Part shown: piece by piece, positions 10,072 to 19,364 of the stretch
Layout of the letters: the number at the start of each line of letters is the position of its first letter
How positions within the stretch are numbered: the stretch's first letter is position 1
Source of the DNA: Linderina pennispora
Lineage: Eukaryota; Kickxellomycota; Kickxellomycetes; Kickxellales; Kickxellaceae
Direction: 5' to 3'
DNA length: 64,000 nucleotides
Assembly (NCBI RefSeq): GCF_002104995.1
Contig: NW_024468254.1
Span: 930,001 to 994,000 of the forward strand
The notes under the pieces: generated by a model
What the model saw: only the letters and a program-made list of their open reading frames with translations
Databases searched by the model: none
Told to the model about the DNA's origin: nothing
Position numbers and translations under genes: made by a program

Positions 10072-11858
10072 ATGGCCGACAGCTCGAAAATGGACGACTT
10101 TGTCATGCATGGCCTCCCGCTGCAGAGCGGCCGCGAGTTTGACTCTTTGAAGCAATACAGCGGGTAAGAACACTCACCGCCCCCTTTGGCGACGCATGAA
10201 TTGGGTGCAGCAGTTCCTGAATGCTCAGCACCAGACTCGGTATTTATCCATTTAGCCAGCTCCCGCTCAGTGACGACGGCAAGAATCAGATGTTCTTTTG
10301 GCTCGTGACCAACACCACCAACACGCAAAACAAGGACAAGTTCATCCTCTGGCTCAACGGCGGGCCCGGGTGCACCAGCCTGGACGGCGTGTTCATGGAG
10401 AACGGGCCGTATAAGTTTGCTGGTTCCAACAAGCTCGAGTTCCGCGACTACAGCCTGTCGCAGCAATTCGACGTTCTGTACGTGGACCAGCCATTCGGCA
10501 CAGGCTTCAGCACAGCGCCAGCCGACAACTACGAGACGTCGTTCAAGAACGCGACCGAGACGCTGGTTGGCTTCTTCGACAAATTCTACACAGTGTTCCC
10601 GGCCTACAAGGACAAGCAGCTGTACATTTCGGGCGAGTCCGAGGCCGGCACATACCTGCCGTACCTAGCGTCGGCAATGATCAAAAAGAAGATGCCGCTG
10701 GCCGGAGTCATGATAGGCAACGGGTGGGTTGATCCGCACACCATGTACATGTCGTACGTGGACATTCTGCGCGAGAAGCACCTGCTGACGAATGATGTGC
10801 AGAAGAAGATGCTGGCCGGCATGGACGAGTGCACGAAGCTGTATAACAAGGCGCCGCAGCCCGTGCATGTCAATATGTGCGAGCAGATCCCCGAGATATT
10901 CATCACCGAGGGCGGCCCGGCGGCCGACCAATGCTACAACATGTACGATCTGAGGCTGACCGACACCCAGCCGTCGTGCGGCATGAACTGGCCGCCCGAG
11001 GTCCACATGTATACCGACTACCTGAACCGCAAGGACGTGCAGAAGGCGCTGAACATCCGCGAAGGCGCTGCCCCGGCAGTGTGGACCGAGTGCAATTCGC
11101 AGGTGAACACGGTTCTGCGCGACGACAATTCGCCGCCAGCTGTTGATCTATTGCCGCACATCCTCGACAAGGTGCCGGTGCTGATGTTTGTCGGCGACGA
11201 GGATTTCCTGTGCAACCACATTGGCATCGAGTGGATGATTGGGAATCTGACGTGGGCCGGCGCCCAGGGGTTCTCGAAATCCGCCGAGGCAACGAACTGG
11301 ACCGTGGCGCAGGACGTGGCTGGGACCGTGAGGGCCGACCGCGGGCTGACATACGCCCGCATCCTCAATGCGTCGCATATGGTGGGCGTCGACAAGCCGC
11401 GCGAAATCCTTGATCTCTTCACCGTGTTCACCAATGCTTCGGCCAGCAATCTGCAATTTGAGTCCAGCTTCCGCTCCGGTGAGGGCAAGGTCACTCTGCC
11501 TACTGTCGAGCCCGCCCAGGATTCGCATGTCCTGCGCTGGGCCTTCCTCGGCATGCTGCTATTCACTGTGCTGTCGTTTGCGCTGTGCTTTTTGCGCCGC
11601 AAGCAGCTGTTTGCCTGGTGGCATGAGCGCCGCGGGATCCAGCGCCTGGATGACCCGATGGTCACTGGCCGGCGCCTGCATGACGACGAGCTCGACGAGG
11701 CATTTATGATGAGCGAGTTCACCTTCAAGCAGCAAGGCCGCTCGAGCGTGGATGTCGAGGGGCTACTGCTGGACGATGATACTGCGTCGAGCCCTGACGA
11801 CGATGACGACAGAGCTGATACGGTCGTGGCGGAGCCATCATCCCGCCGTCGCCAGTGA
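10072..11858 (+). CDS. KEX1-like serine carboxypeptidase, no visible signal peptide
   Basis: Exons 10072..10163 and 10256..11858 (92-nt intron, GTAAGA...TTTAG, phase 2), 564 residues. Peptidase S10 motifs: LWLNGGPGCTSLDGVFMENG; nucleophile region GESEAGTYLPYLA (S159); VLMFVGDEDFLCNH (catalytic Asp); NASHMVGVDKP (catalytic His). The VGDEDFLCNH and NASHMV contexts, a C-terminal membrane segment (WAFLGMLLFTVLSFALCFL, from ~456) and a ~90-residue acidic cytosolic tail are typical of Kex1, the Golgi enzyme trimming C-terminal Lys/Arg from processed precursors. Two oddities: the usual GESYAG has Glu in place of Tyr (E160), and the N-terminus (MADSSKMDDFVMHGLPLQ) is hydrophilic with an in-frame stop upstream, so no signal sequence is seen. 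Confidence 0.85.
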
Positions 11859-11931
11859 TGCACCCACACCAGATTTCTGTAAGCTTGGTAAAATACGAAA
11901 ACAAACTTTCATTGACCAAATCACCCAAATT

Positions 11932-12714
11932 CTATGCCTCAGTGGCGGGAGCCTCGGCCTCATTGGGGCTCTCCTCCGCCTTCGCCTCACCAGCCGCCTT
12001 CTTGGCTGCCTCCTCCTCCTCCTCGGCCTTGACCTTGCGCGCATGCGCCGCTGCCGCCGCATTCATGGCCTCGCCAATCGGCAGATTGAAGATGCTGCTC
12101 AAAAGCACGTCGTTCTTGACCAGCTTCTCGTTCTCAGGGGTGCCCTGCGTCAGCGCCTTCTGCCTCTCCTCCTCGCCCATCTCCTCCATCATGATGCTGC
12201 GCTGGCAGTTCGCTGCCTCAAAGTTCAGCCGCGTCATCTCCTCGCGCAGCTCCCGGAGCCTCGTGTTATTGACCATCTCCGACGCCGCCTGGAAAATCCC
12301 GTTCCCCCACCCCTGCTGCAGCCGCTCGGCCTCCTGCACCACGCTCAGCATCTCTGCCTCCAGCTCCGCCTCAGCCGCCGTAAATTGGTGCTGCAGCTCC
12401 TCCGAAATCGCTCCAGACTTCACCAGGTTCGTCAGTGTCTGCTTGTTGGTCTGGATCTCGACTGCCCGCATGATGTCCGTCATGGCACGACGCAGGAGCG
12501 CCGACTTCAGCACCGCATCCGTCACTTGCTCCGGAGACGACTTGCGCAGTGTCACCAGCGAGTAGAAGATGTCGCGCTCCGGGTGCGTTGGGTACCAGGC
12601 CTCGAGCTTCGCCAGCGACTGCGCCTTGCGCTTGTGGTAGTAGTGCACGAACGTGCCAAACACGATTCCCCAGCCGAAGATGTAGACCAGGAGCATTCCG
12701 GTTCCCGACGCCAT
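11932..12714 (-). CDS. SEC66: ER translocation complex subunit Sec66 (Sec71)
   Basis: 260 residues from the ATG at 12714. The frame stays open upstream but without coding character. The N-terminal membrane segment GMLLVYIFGWGIVFGTFVHYYH is followed by YPTHPERDIFYSLV, KSALLRRAMTDIMRAVEIQTN and WGNGIFQAASEMVNN, all characteristic of Sec66. In yeast this subunit sits in the Sec62/63 complex for post-translational import into the ER. The C-terminal ~45 residues are an Ala/Glu/Lys-rich tail. Transcribed convergently with the KEX1-like gene (73 nt between stop codons) and divergently from the receptor-like gene at 13644. Confidence 0.88.
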   Translation of the reverse strand: MASGTGMLLVYIFGWGIVFGTFVHYYHKRKAQSLAKLEAWYPTHPERDIFYSLVTLRKSSPEQVTDAVLKSALLRRAMTDIMRAVEIQTNKQTLTNLVKSGAISEELQHQFTAAEAELEAEMLSVVQEAERLQQGWGNGIFQAASEMVNNTRLRELREEMTRLNFEAANCQRSIMMEEMGEEERQKALTQGTPENEKLVKNDVLLSSIFNLPIGEAMNAAAAAHARKVKAEEEEEAAKKAAGEAKAEESPNEAEAPATEA

Positions 12715-13643
12715 TGTTGAGTTTCTTTGGTTGATGAAGCGATGGGAAGAGTTGCAAATTGAAAGTGATTTGTGGAATCGCAAGGGAAAAAGGAAACACA
12801 GCTCAAGCACGCTATTTCTGGCTGCCATTCTTGCCGCCGCCACCACTAGCCTGGCTCAGGGTGCGGCCATTGGTCCACGTCGAGAAGTTCATGATCGATT
12901 ACTTTCCAATCTGATCAATAACCAAGATGCTCATGTGACGATTGACGACATGTCTTACATGCGCGGTGCAGCCTCTATGAATGTCGCCCACAGTAGCTAC
13001 ACCACGCATGGCGAGGGGCAACGAGTCGCCTGCAGCGATCGTACCTGCAATCCCACACTCGTCCCACTACCAAACAAGGGGCAGTCCTGTCTGCTTTCTT
13101 GCAGATGACAAACCCACCATCTGCCCATTGGCACACATTCCCAGACGCGCAACAAAGAAATCAGCGACGCTGAGAAACCGGGTGGATGTATGGATTGTCA
13201 TTAAGTGCCATAGCGGTCTCTGGTATTGAAATGTCCCTGGGTTCAATGTCGAAAATAGAACACAGCAACTTGGCGGGATTCACGCTCCTCCCTCCCCCGC
13301 TTTCCGGATATTCAATTCACAGATGGAAGGAGGATTCTTAGTGCAGTTGTTTTGTAGAATGCAGAGCGCCATCCTGTTTTCGACATGTTGTGATGCGAGC
13401 TCTGGGCCACCCTCTATTCTTTCTGCAGCCCTCCTCAGCCTAATGAAAATCTATTCCCCTCCCCACACATCCGTCGAGTGACAAATACCATATATAAATG
13501 GCACGCGGACCATTCATGGATGCTGCCGACTGCCAGTCGCCTACTACCTACATTCCTCCTTCATTTCTCTGTAATAATCCCGCATTGTCTATCATTCCTA
13601 TTTATACCTCTTGTATATTCCCTTTACATTTGACGACCCGATA
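12715..13643. other. Divergent intergenic region SEC66 / seven-helix gene
   Basis: 0.93 kb. Contains the TATA box at 13491 and a pyrimidine-rich leader before 13644. An open frame at 12731..13108 starts inside the SEC66 leader and is not accepted as a gene. Confidence 0.6.
13491..13498 (+). promoter_or_regulatory. TATA-like box of the seven-helix gene
   Basis: TATATAAA about 150 nt before the ATG at 13644, followed by a pyrimidine-rich stretch typical of fungal initiation regions. A short out-of-frame ATG at 13499 would make a small upstream ORF if included in the transcript. Confidence 0.45.
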
Positions 13644-14735
13644 ATGGCCCGTGGAGCTCAAGAGTACCAGCCCGCCTCTGAGGCTGAGCACATCGTATTT
13701 TATGTAATCTGCGGAATCAACCTGCTCAACGTCCCCCTAATGCTCTACGCCCTGATATACCGGTCATACCTCCCCATACGGTGCAAACAGGTAGCGTTCA
13801 GTGCCGGGATGGGCTTCGGATGCATGGTACTCAATATCGGCCTCTGTCTATCGCTGGGGATGCTTGGGTTCGACGGGCCTATCCTCTCACAGTGCTTTGC
13901 CTGGGTATCGTGGGTCACACTAACACTGGGTATTGGCGTGTTTTTCTCCCTGATATGCATGCGAATGATTATTTTTTACCGCATATTTGTCTCACGCAAT
14001 CAGCGCACATACAAAGAATCGACTGTCAAGCGCATTGTGTTCCTTTACTGGCCGCTGCTGATACTCTGGCTCCCTGCATTTGTGACTAGCATTGTCGGCC
14101 AAACCATATCAAGCAAAAGCATTGCGGCTTTGACCACGACCAGCGATGGCATAGCTGTGTGCAAGGTGGTACCCGCCTATTTGCACTTCATATTTGCATA
14201 TGCTATGGCCCTGGTTGTCGTTGCCTGGGCGCTATACTACCGGATGCGCCACATTCCCAAAGCGTTCAACGAGTTCAGGCTCTCGTTTTGGATGCTCTCG
14301 ATATTCACCATGCTGCTGACCTTCAATATCACGATGCTGGCGCTCAGCTATATGGCACTCGCCTGGACACGCATTACCTTGGCAGTGTGCAATACGCTAT
14401 TCTTTAACGCTTACATGTGGCAGGTACTAGGCCCGCCCATCTACGGACACATCTTCCATCGTCAGGAAACGCTATGCAGAATAATTGACCTTATTCACCA
14501 GGAGTCATTGTCAGCACGGCATATGAACGCAGGCAGCGGGTACAAAGAGCTGTATGGTTTCGATGATACAGACTCTATTACCCATGGAGACGATAAGTCA
14601 ACCCACCGCGGCAATTCCGAGTCCAAGTATATCGGTTCAGTCATGGATATTGCTTATTATCCGCACATTGAGAGCATGTCTGACTCTGAGTTCTCGATCA
14701 CAGCAGGCAACAAGGGGCCGAGACAAATTATATAA
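13644..14735 (+). CDS. Seven-transmembrane receptor-like protein (orphan)
   Basis: 363 residues from ATG 13644. Seven hydrophobic helices can be read in order: IVFYVICGINLLNVPLMLYA; a second around FGCMVLNIGLCLSLGML; a third ending SLICMRMIIFYRIF; a fourth VFLYWPLLILWLPAFV; a fifth YLHFIFAYAMALVVVAWALY; a sixth around SIFTMLLTFNITMLALS; a seventh VCNTLFFNAYMWQVLGPP. A short N-terminus and a ~75-residue hydrophilic Ser/Asp-rich C-terminal tail fit a G-protein-coupled-receptor topology. I see no known fungal receptor signature (pheromone, cAMP-like, RGS), so the ligand is unknown. A transporter or other 7-helix protein remains possible. Confidence 0.7.
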   Translation: MARGAQEYQPASEAEHIVFYVICGINLLNVPLMLYALIYRSYLPIRCKQVAFSAGMGFGCMVLNIGLCLSLGMLGFDGPILSQCFAWVSWVTLTLGIGVFFSLICMRMIIFYRIFVSRNQRTYKESTVKRIVFLYWPLLILWLPAFVTSIVGQTISSKSIAALTTTSDGIAVCKVVPAYLHFIFAYAMALVVVAWALYYRMRHIPKAFNEFRLSFWMLSIFTMLLTFNITMLALSYMALAWTRITLAVCNTLFFNAYMWQVLGPPIYGHIFHRQETLCRIIDLIHQESLSARHMNAGSGYKELYGFDDTDSITHGDDKSTHRGNSESKYIGSVMDIAYYPHIESMSDSEFSITAGNKGPRQII

Positions 14736-15992
14736 ATAACGTCCTGTAGCAACAACAAAACTGTCTTACACAATATTACTGCGAGAGATGCTAGGGGTCT
14801 AGAATACAGTCATGCATGTGTCTTTAGAGGCTTGTGCCACTAAGCAGAGGACGTATACCATCTGCCAGAGATATTGTACGTGCTAGAGTGAGGATTTCTT
14901 CAACCCAAACATCTAGTTCGCGAGTACACTGGTTGTTCCTTGGCTTCACACATTTCGAGATGATTGAGTACGAGGGATAGTAAAGGTGTTTTTTTACGAT
15001 GATATCAAAAATGTGTAATCATGTTGCCTTCTTGGGAAACACATCTCCTCTTCATCCAACTAGTAGCACACCAGCCACTTTGGTGGTCGAGCCTACTAGT
15101 TGACTCCAACACGAAGTCAGAGGAGAGACAGGCAGTCACCTGTGATGGTGTAATTATAGGAACCGAGATATATGTCAATACCCCACAGTCTGCCTTAACG
15201 GCACAGCTTGCACCAGTAGAGCTGGTCTAGTTTGGAAGGGGCCATGATAGTACCCACAAAAGAAAGGAAGAGCGGCTAATAAAGCCCGTGCAAAGGCACC
15301 ATCTGCGAAGAAAAATACTTGCCAACACTGGCTAGAATTTAGTAGTTTGTAGATGTGAGATATTTTTTCAAGAGCAGTTCCCTTCAAATGCTGCCATTTG
15401 ATAACTGTATTGAAGGATCACAGTGATGTGAGAGATCGGTAAAGCTGACACTAAACAGGAGCGCAGGAGTGATGCTGCCAAGTAACCTGGCCTCGAGTCA
15501 AGTGGGTGGGTGAAGAGTTGGATTGAAGGATCATATTATTTTTGGAGTGAATTAATACATGTCGTGTTCCTGATGATGAATGATATTGGCTGTAATTTTC
15601 TGTACTCTGAATTGCATACTATCCCCCTTCTCATAATATCTCTTGCACAGGTTTCTGAGGGTGGTCCTTCTGAGCATCCAAAGCTGTTTGGTGCTGGCAT
15701 AATGTGAAGGATGAATGTGTATATGCGAGAAAATGCCTGGATGAGAAAACAAAGTGTCGTGTGCTTGCAAGGAAGTCGTGCATTCTTGTGGTGGAGTGCA
15801 AAAGAGGGTGAAGCCTTTCAATCAATCAAGGACGCTCTAGTGGATGGGCAGACAAGCAGTTGTAGAATATAAAACCTTGTATATAGGAATGTCCTGTGGC
15901 TATAAATACAGGTAGCTCAACTGGCTGTCATATGTTCCTCATCTACCATCGTCATTCCTTTCTTACACTAGTATTTTGTCTATCTATATGTC
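14736..15992. other. AT-rich gene-poor region
   Basis: 1.26 kb without a recognisable gene. Open frames are short and inconsistent. TATA-like motifs near 15868-15905 lie just outside the left arm of the inverted repeat and could drive a transcript into it. Confidence 0.55.
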
Positions 15993-16938
15993 ATGCCGCT
16001 AGGGTGGTTCCGACTCACCCAAGGCGGATTACTTACTGAAAGTGGCGCAGCTTTATCCAGGGCCATACGCGGCTTAGATGAGGTCTCAGTATGTGCACTT
16101 GGTGCTTGCTTAAATACTCCTTGCTGGCTCCTAGCAGCAGGGATTCCTTCTGGTTTTTCCAATATATTTTTGTGAACACTTACTTTTGGTTTTATCAGCA
16201 CATTTATAATCATCACTAGGAGAACACGCTACCTAGTTTCCTCTTCCCTGACATTTGACCTAGGTCGTTTTAGGCATGCACCATATTATTTAAGTATATT
16301 TTGTGGGCTATGATGAGTACTGACAGAAGAAAGGCACCTAGCACCACAAATATATATCATCTGTAAATTCAGGTCTCATGATGAAAGTACATGTGGGATA
16401 CAGCACCAGTGCCTCTAAGCATACTGGAAAAGATACATGTTATTGCATAATACTCTCAATACTGCACTGGACTTAGTTTATAACAGAACGATTGGTGAGG
16501 GCATGTGTAAATCACCTTTGTGTGCAATATATGTACAGTTCACTTGAAAACAAAAGTGCCCAAGGTAGTACTTGGGGATATGTGTGGTGCCAGGTGCCTT
16601 TCTTCTGTCAGTACTCATCATAGCCCACAAAATATACTTAAATAATATGGTGCGTGCCTAAAACGACCTAGGTCAAATGTCAGGGAAGAGGAAACTAGGT
16701 AGCGTGTTCTCCTAGTGATGATTATAAATGTGCTGATAAAACCAAAAGTAAGCATTCACAAAAATATATTGGAAAAACCAGAAGGAATCCCTGCTGCTAG
16801 GAGCCAGCAAGGGGTATTTAAGCAAGCGCCGAGTGCACATACTGAGCCCTCATCTAAGCCGCATACGGCCCTGGATAAAGCTGCGCCACTTTCAGTGAGT
16901 AATCCGCCTTGGGTGAGTCGGAACCACCCTAGCGGCAT
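15993..16938. repeat. Long inverted repeat, 361-bp arms, 224-bp spacer
   Basis: Left arm 15993..16353, right arm 16578..16938, reverse complements without indels. I count about 12 mismatches (around 97% identity), mostly transitions, several of them CG against CA or TG. The transcript of either strand could fold into a long hairpin. Each arm keeps the same open frames: outward strand ~78 residues (KPEGIPAARSQQGVFKQAPS), inward strand 60 residues (MPLGWFRLTQGG...). Neither resembles a protein I know. No target-site duplication is visible at the outer ends. Candidates: a foldback/MITE-type element, or an inverted duplication of a fragment of a dispersed repeat. Confidence 0.85.
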
Positions 16939-17067
16939 AACATTAAATATTTTGCTGCTTGTTCATTCTGCAGCTTCTAAAAAAAAGCCGATTACGGCCC
17001 GAGTCTGAAAGGAAGAGAAATGTACCCTCTGCGTATGACTTGTTAGGCTCATCAACAAGGTGGTTTT

Positions 17068-17310
17068 CTATCCCATCTCTTTCAATAGTACTGCTGCAAT
17101 CTTTGCTATCTGCTCGTTGGTATATTGATCTTGAGAAGGTATAATTGTTTCTTCAAGATCGCCATGGCCCTCTTTCCAATCTTTCCTCACACAGCCGTAC
17201 TCGCAATCCGTCAGTTTGATAGTTGCCGAAAGAGCAGAAATAAAGGATACAAGGATGAAGGCTGCTTTTCCCACTTCATATAGTAGACCAAAAGAAAGAG
17301 AAATAGCCAT
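17068..17310 (-). CDS. Small putative secreted or membrane protein (low confidence)
   Basis: 80 residues from the ATG at 17310 (frame open to 17391). A hydrophobic N-terminus (GKAAFILVSFISALSA) could be a signal peptide or anchor. It is followed by a short tail with a Cys pair (DCEYGC) and an acidic/Gln segment. A TATATT motif lies ~45 nt upstream. No family recognised. It lies beside a decayed repeat, so it may be a chance frame. Confidence 0.25.
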   Translation of the reverse strand: MAISLSFGLLYEVGKAAFILVSFISALSATIKLTDCEYGCVRKDWKEGHGDLEETIIPSQDQYTNEQIAKIAAVLLKEMG

Positions 17311-17915
17311 TGCTTGTCTGGCAGGAATAAATAGTATATATTGTGAACAGATCAAATATAAAAGCGGAGTATAGCAGCAGATTCCTTGCAACCAGCCACA
17401 GCCCCATGCATCTAGAATCTAATTCTTTGGTATTGTTTGGTTTCAAGAACATAATAGTATTGTATACAAAAGTTGCATGTTTGCGGCCATGTTTACATTT
17501 CTGTCGAAAATCGAGCTAGATACTGTACCATCAATCCAGTCATATCAATAGCCAAGAAGTGCTTCATAGCATCAAGCCACAAACATAAAGGCCCACATAC
17601 ATACGACCTGGCAGAAGGTTTGTTTTCTAAAATGAGATTTGCTGTGAGATTTGCTCGTCAGCACCATCACGGCCACCGAAGCGCATGTCAATATTATCAT
17701 CGGAAAGTCTTGGAAGACCATCCTTGGCTTCAAAGTTTGTAGGATACGCAAAAAAATAGACATTGGAAATCATCTTCAGCTATTTTGAAATACTAGTCCG
17801 TCTGTCCATGAATAGAAATCCTTGAGAGGTAACGGCGGGCTCATGCACTCTATATAAGTAATATTGAACATGGACGCAGGCATGAACAAGTTCCCGAACG
17901 AAAAAGAGAGAGTGG
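17311..17915. other. Intergenic, no gene seen
   Basis: 0.6 kb of AT-rich DNA between the small candidate and the aminotransferase-fold gene. Short frames only. Confidence 0.5.
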
Positions 17916-19082
17916 CTACAGGAAGGCTGGGTCGATATCATTGAGCATCTTGAACACGGCTGTCTGCAGATGCGTGACCAGGGGACAGGTGCCAAACTCG
18001 ACCTTTGTATGGCGGCGGTCCGTCAAGTACATAGTGTCAATAGGCAGCAGAGCATATGTGGTATTGACAATGAACGCGCCAGACCACTTGCCAGCCAGTC
18101 CCTCGGCCAAGATCGGCGCGCCAAACGATACCTGAATCGAATCGCGCTGGCAGATTTTCCAGATAACATCCAGGATCTTTCCCTGATGGATAGTGGCCAG
18201 GGGAGCGCAGATCAAATGGTAGTTGACAAACCTGGTGCGGTCAGCCGCATGCAGCATGCCGTCGCGGGTCTTGGCCGGAGGCGGCACGTAGCGGGTGACA
18301 AAGAAATTGGACAGCAATCCTTCGCTCAGGCGCTGGGTCTCTGGATGCAAAAGCACGACATCGGAGATTGGTGGGGTAATCAGGCGGCCCAGGCCATGTG
18401 TGTCGTTGGCAAGCTGGACGTCGCGCAGGAACGACTCGGGCCGGGTGCCCTTGCAGACGCGCACCTGGCAGGTGGCCATGGCGGAGAACGGGAAGGAGCA
18501 GAAGCGCATGGAGAAGGCGAAGGGCCGCACCGACACTTGGGCGCACACAAAAACCTCGTCGTTGAGCATGCTCGGGTCAGCATTGGTCTCATCATTGCAT
18601 ATCGCCTCGTAGGCCTCCATGCCCTGGGCATAGAGGAGCTTGACCCGTGGCGACCAAAACCCAATGTCGCTGTACTTCTCCAGCTCCTGGCCGCCATGGT
18701 AGGCGATGTTCTGCGCCATGTACGTGGCTGCGATGCGCAGGCAGTTGGTGAACTGCTCGAACGGAAACTTTTGCTTGTTTTCGATGGTGCGGCCGCACAC
18801 CTGGTAGATCTGGCGGCCATCGCTTTTCGACGGCTGCTGCTGCATTTCGTAGGCAACCATTTCGTCGTAGATGATGGTGCGCTTCACTGTTAGCGCATCA
18901 GAATTTAGCGGCACCTGGTCGATTGATGGAACGTCTTCTATGCGGGTAGTGGCGTCCATTGAGTCTTCGCTGTGGGTGGTGACAGTCACTGCGCGCGTGC
19001 TCAGTGCGACTGACGGCATGTCCCCGTACTTGAACACCGTAGTCAGCTCGGTGGTAGGTGATGGAGTCTCAGACAACATCAT
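17916..19082 (-). CDS. Class IV aminotransferase-fold protein lacking the PLP lysine
   Basis: 388 residues, single exon. The C-terminal half matches its neighbour at 19365: LITPPISDVVLLHPETQRL then SEGLLSNFFVTR, LICAPLATIHQGKILDVIWK, and KWSGAFIVNTTYALLPIDTM. These are blocks of fold-type IV PLP enzymes (branched-chain/D-amino-acid aminotransferase, aminodeoxychorismate lyase). Aligning back from the shared PP, the lysine of the neighbour (NPEIKALDW) falls on R220 in PESFLRDVQL, so the Schiff-base lysine appears replaced. The N-terminal half (1-160) is longer and divergent. Probably a non-catalytic or altered-function paralogue. Same strand as the neighbour, 282 nt apart. Confidence 0.75.
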   Translation of the reverse strand: MMLSETPSPTTELTTVFKYGDMPSVALSTRAVTVTTHSEDSMDATTRIEDVPSIDQVPLNSDALTVKRTIIYDEMVAYEMQQQPSKSDGRQIYQVCGRTIENKQKFPFEQFTNCLRIAATYMAQNIAYHGGQELEKYSDIGFWSPRVKLLYAQGMEAYEAICNDETNADPSMLNDEVFVCAQVSVRPFAFSMRFCSFPFSAMATCQVRVCKGTRPESFLRDVQLANDTHGLGRLITPPISDVVLLHPETQRLSEGLLSNFFVTRYVPPPAKTRDGMLHAADRTRFVNYHLICAPLATIHQGKILDVIWKICQRDSIQVSFGAPILAEGLAGKWSGAFIVNTTYALLPIDTMYLTDRRHTKVEFGTCPLVTHLQTAVFKMLNDIDPAFL

Positions 19083-19364
19083 TTTTGGGTGGTTACGGGT
19101 AGAGTGATAGGGTGCAGGCTATATAATTGCAAGAGAGGGAAAAACAGCAATGTAGTGTGGGGAATAGAAGGCAGAAGAGGGCCGGTAAGAGGCGACGTTT
19201 GCCGGTTGCCTGACAGGAAAGATCGGCACGAGTGACATGGGGTTCTGTGCGGATTTTCAACATCAAAAAGAATCTATCATGTATATTTAAAAATAAGTTT
19301 GGCCGTAGCGTGAAGAAAGGCTTGTTTCTTGTTGATAAAGGATGCAGCAGGCTAAAAATAACAT

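Noticed and set aside
11752-12720. 322-codon plus-strand frame running through SEC66
   Set aside because: Overlaps the KEX1-like 3' end and is antisense to the well-supported SEC66.
12731-13108. 125-codon plus-strand frame with a hydrophobic stretch (LFLAAILAAATTSLA) and Cys-rich end
   Set aside because: Starts 17 nt from the SEC66 ATG on the other strand, the hydrophobic part is not N-terminal, and there is no homology or promoter signal.
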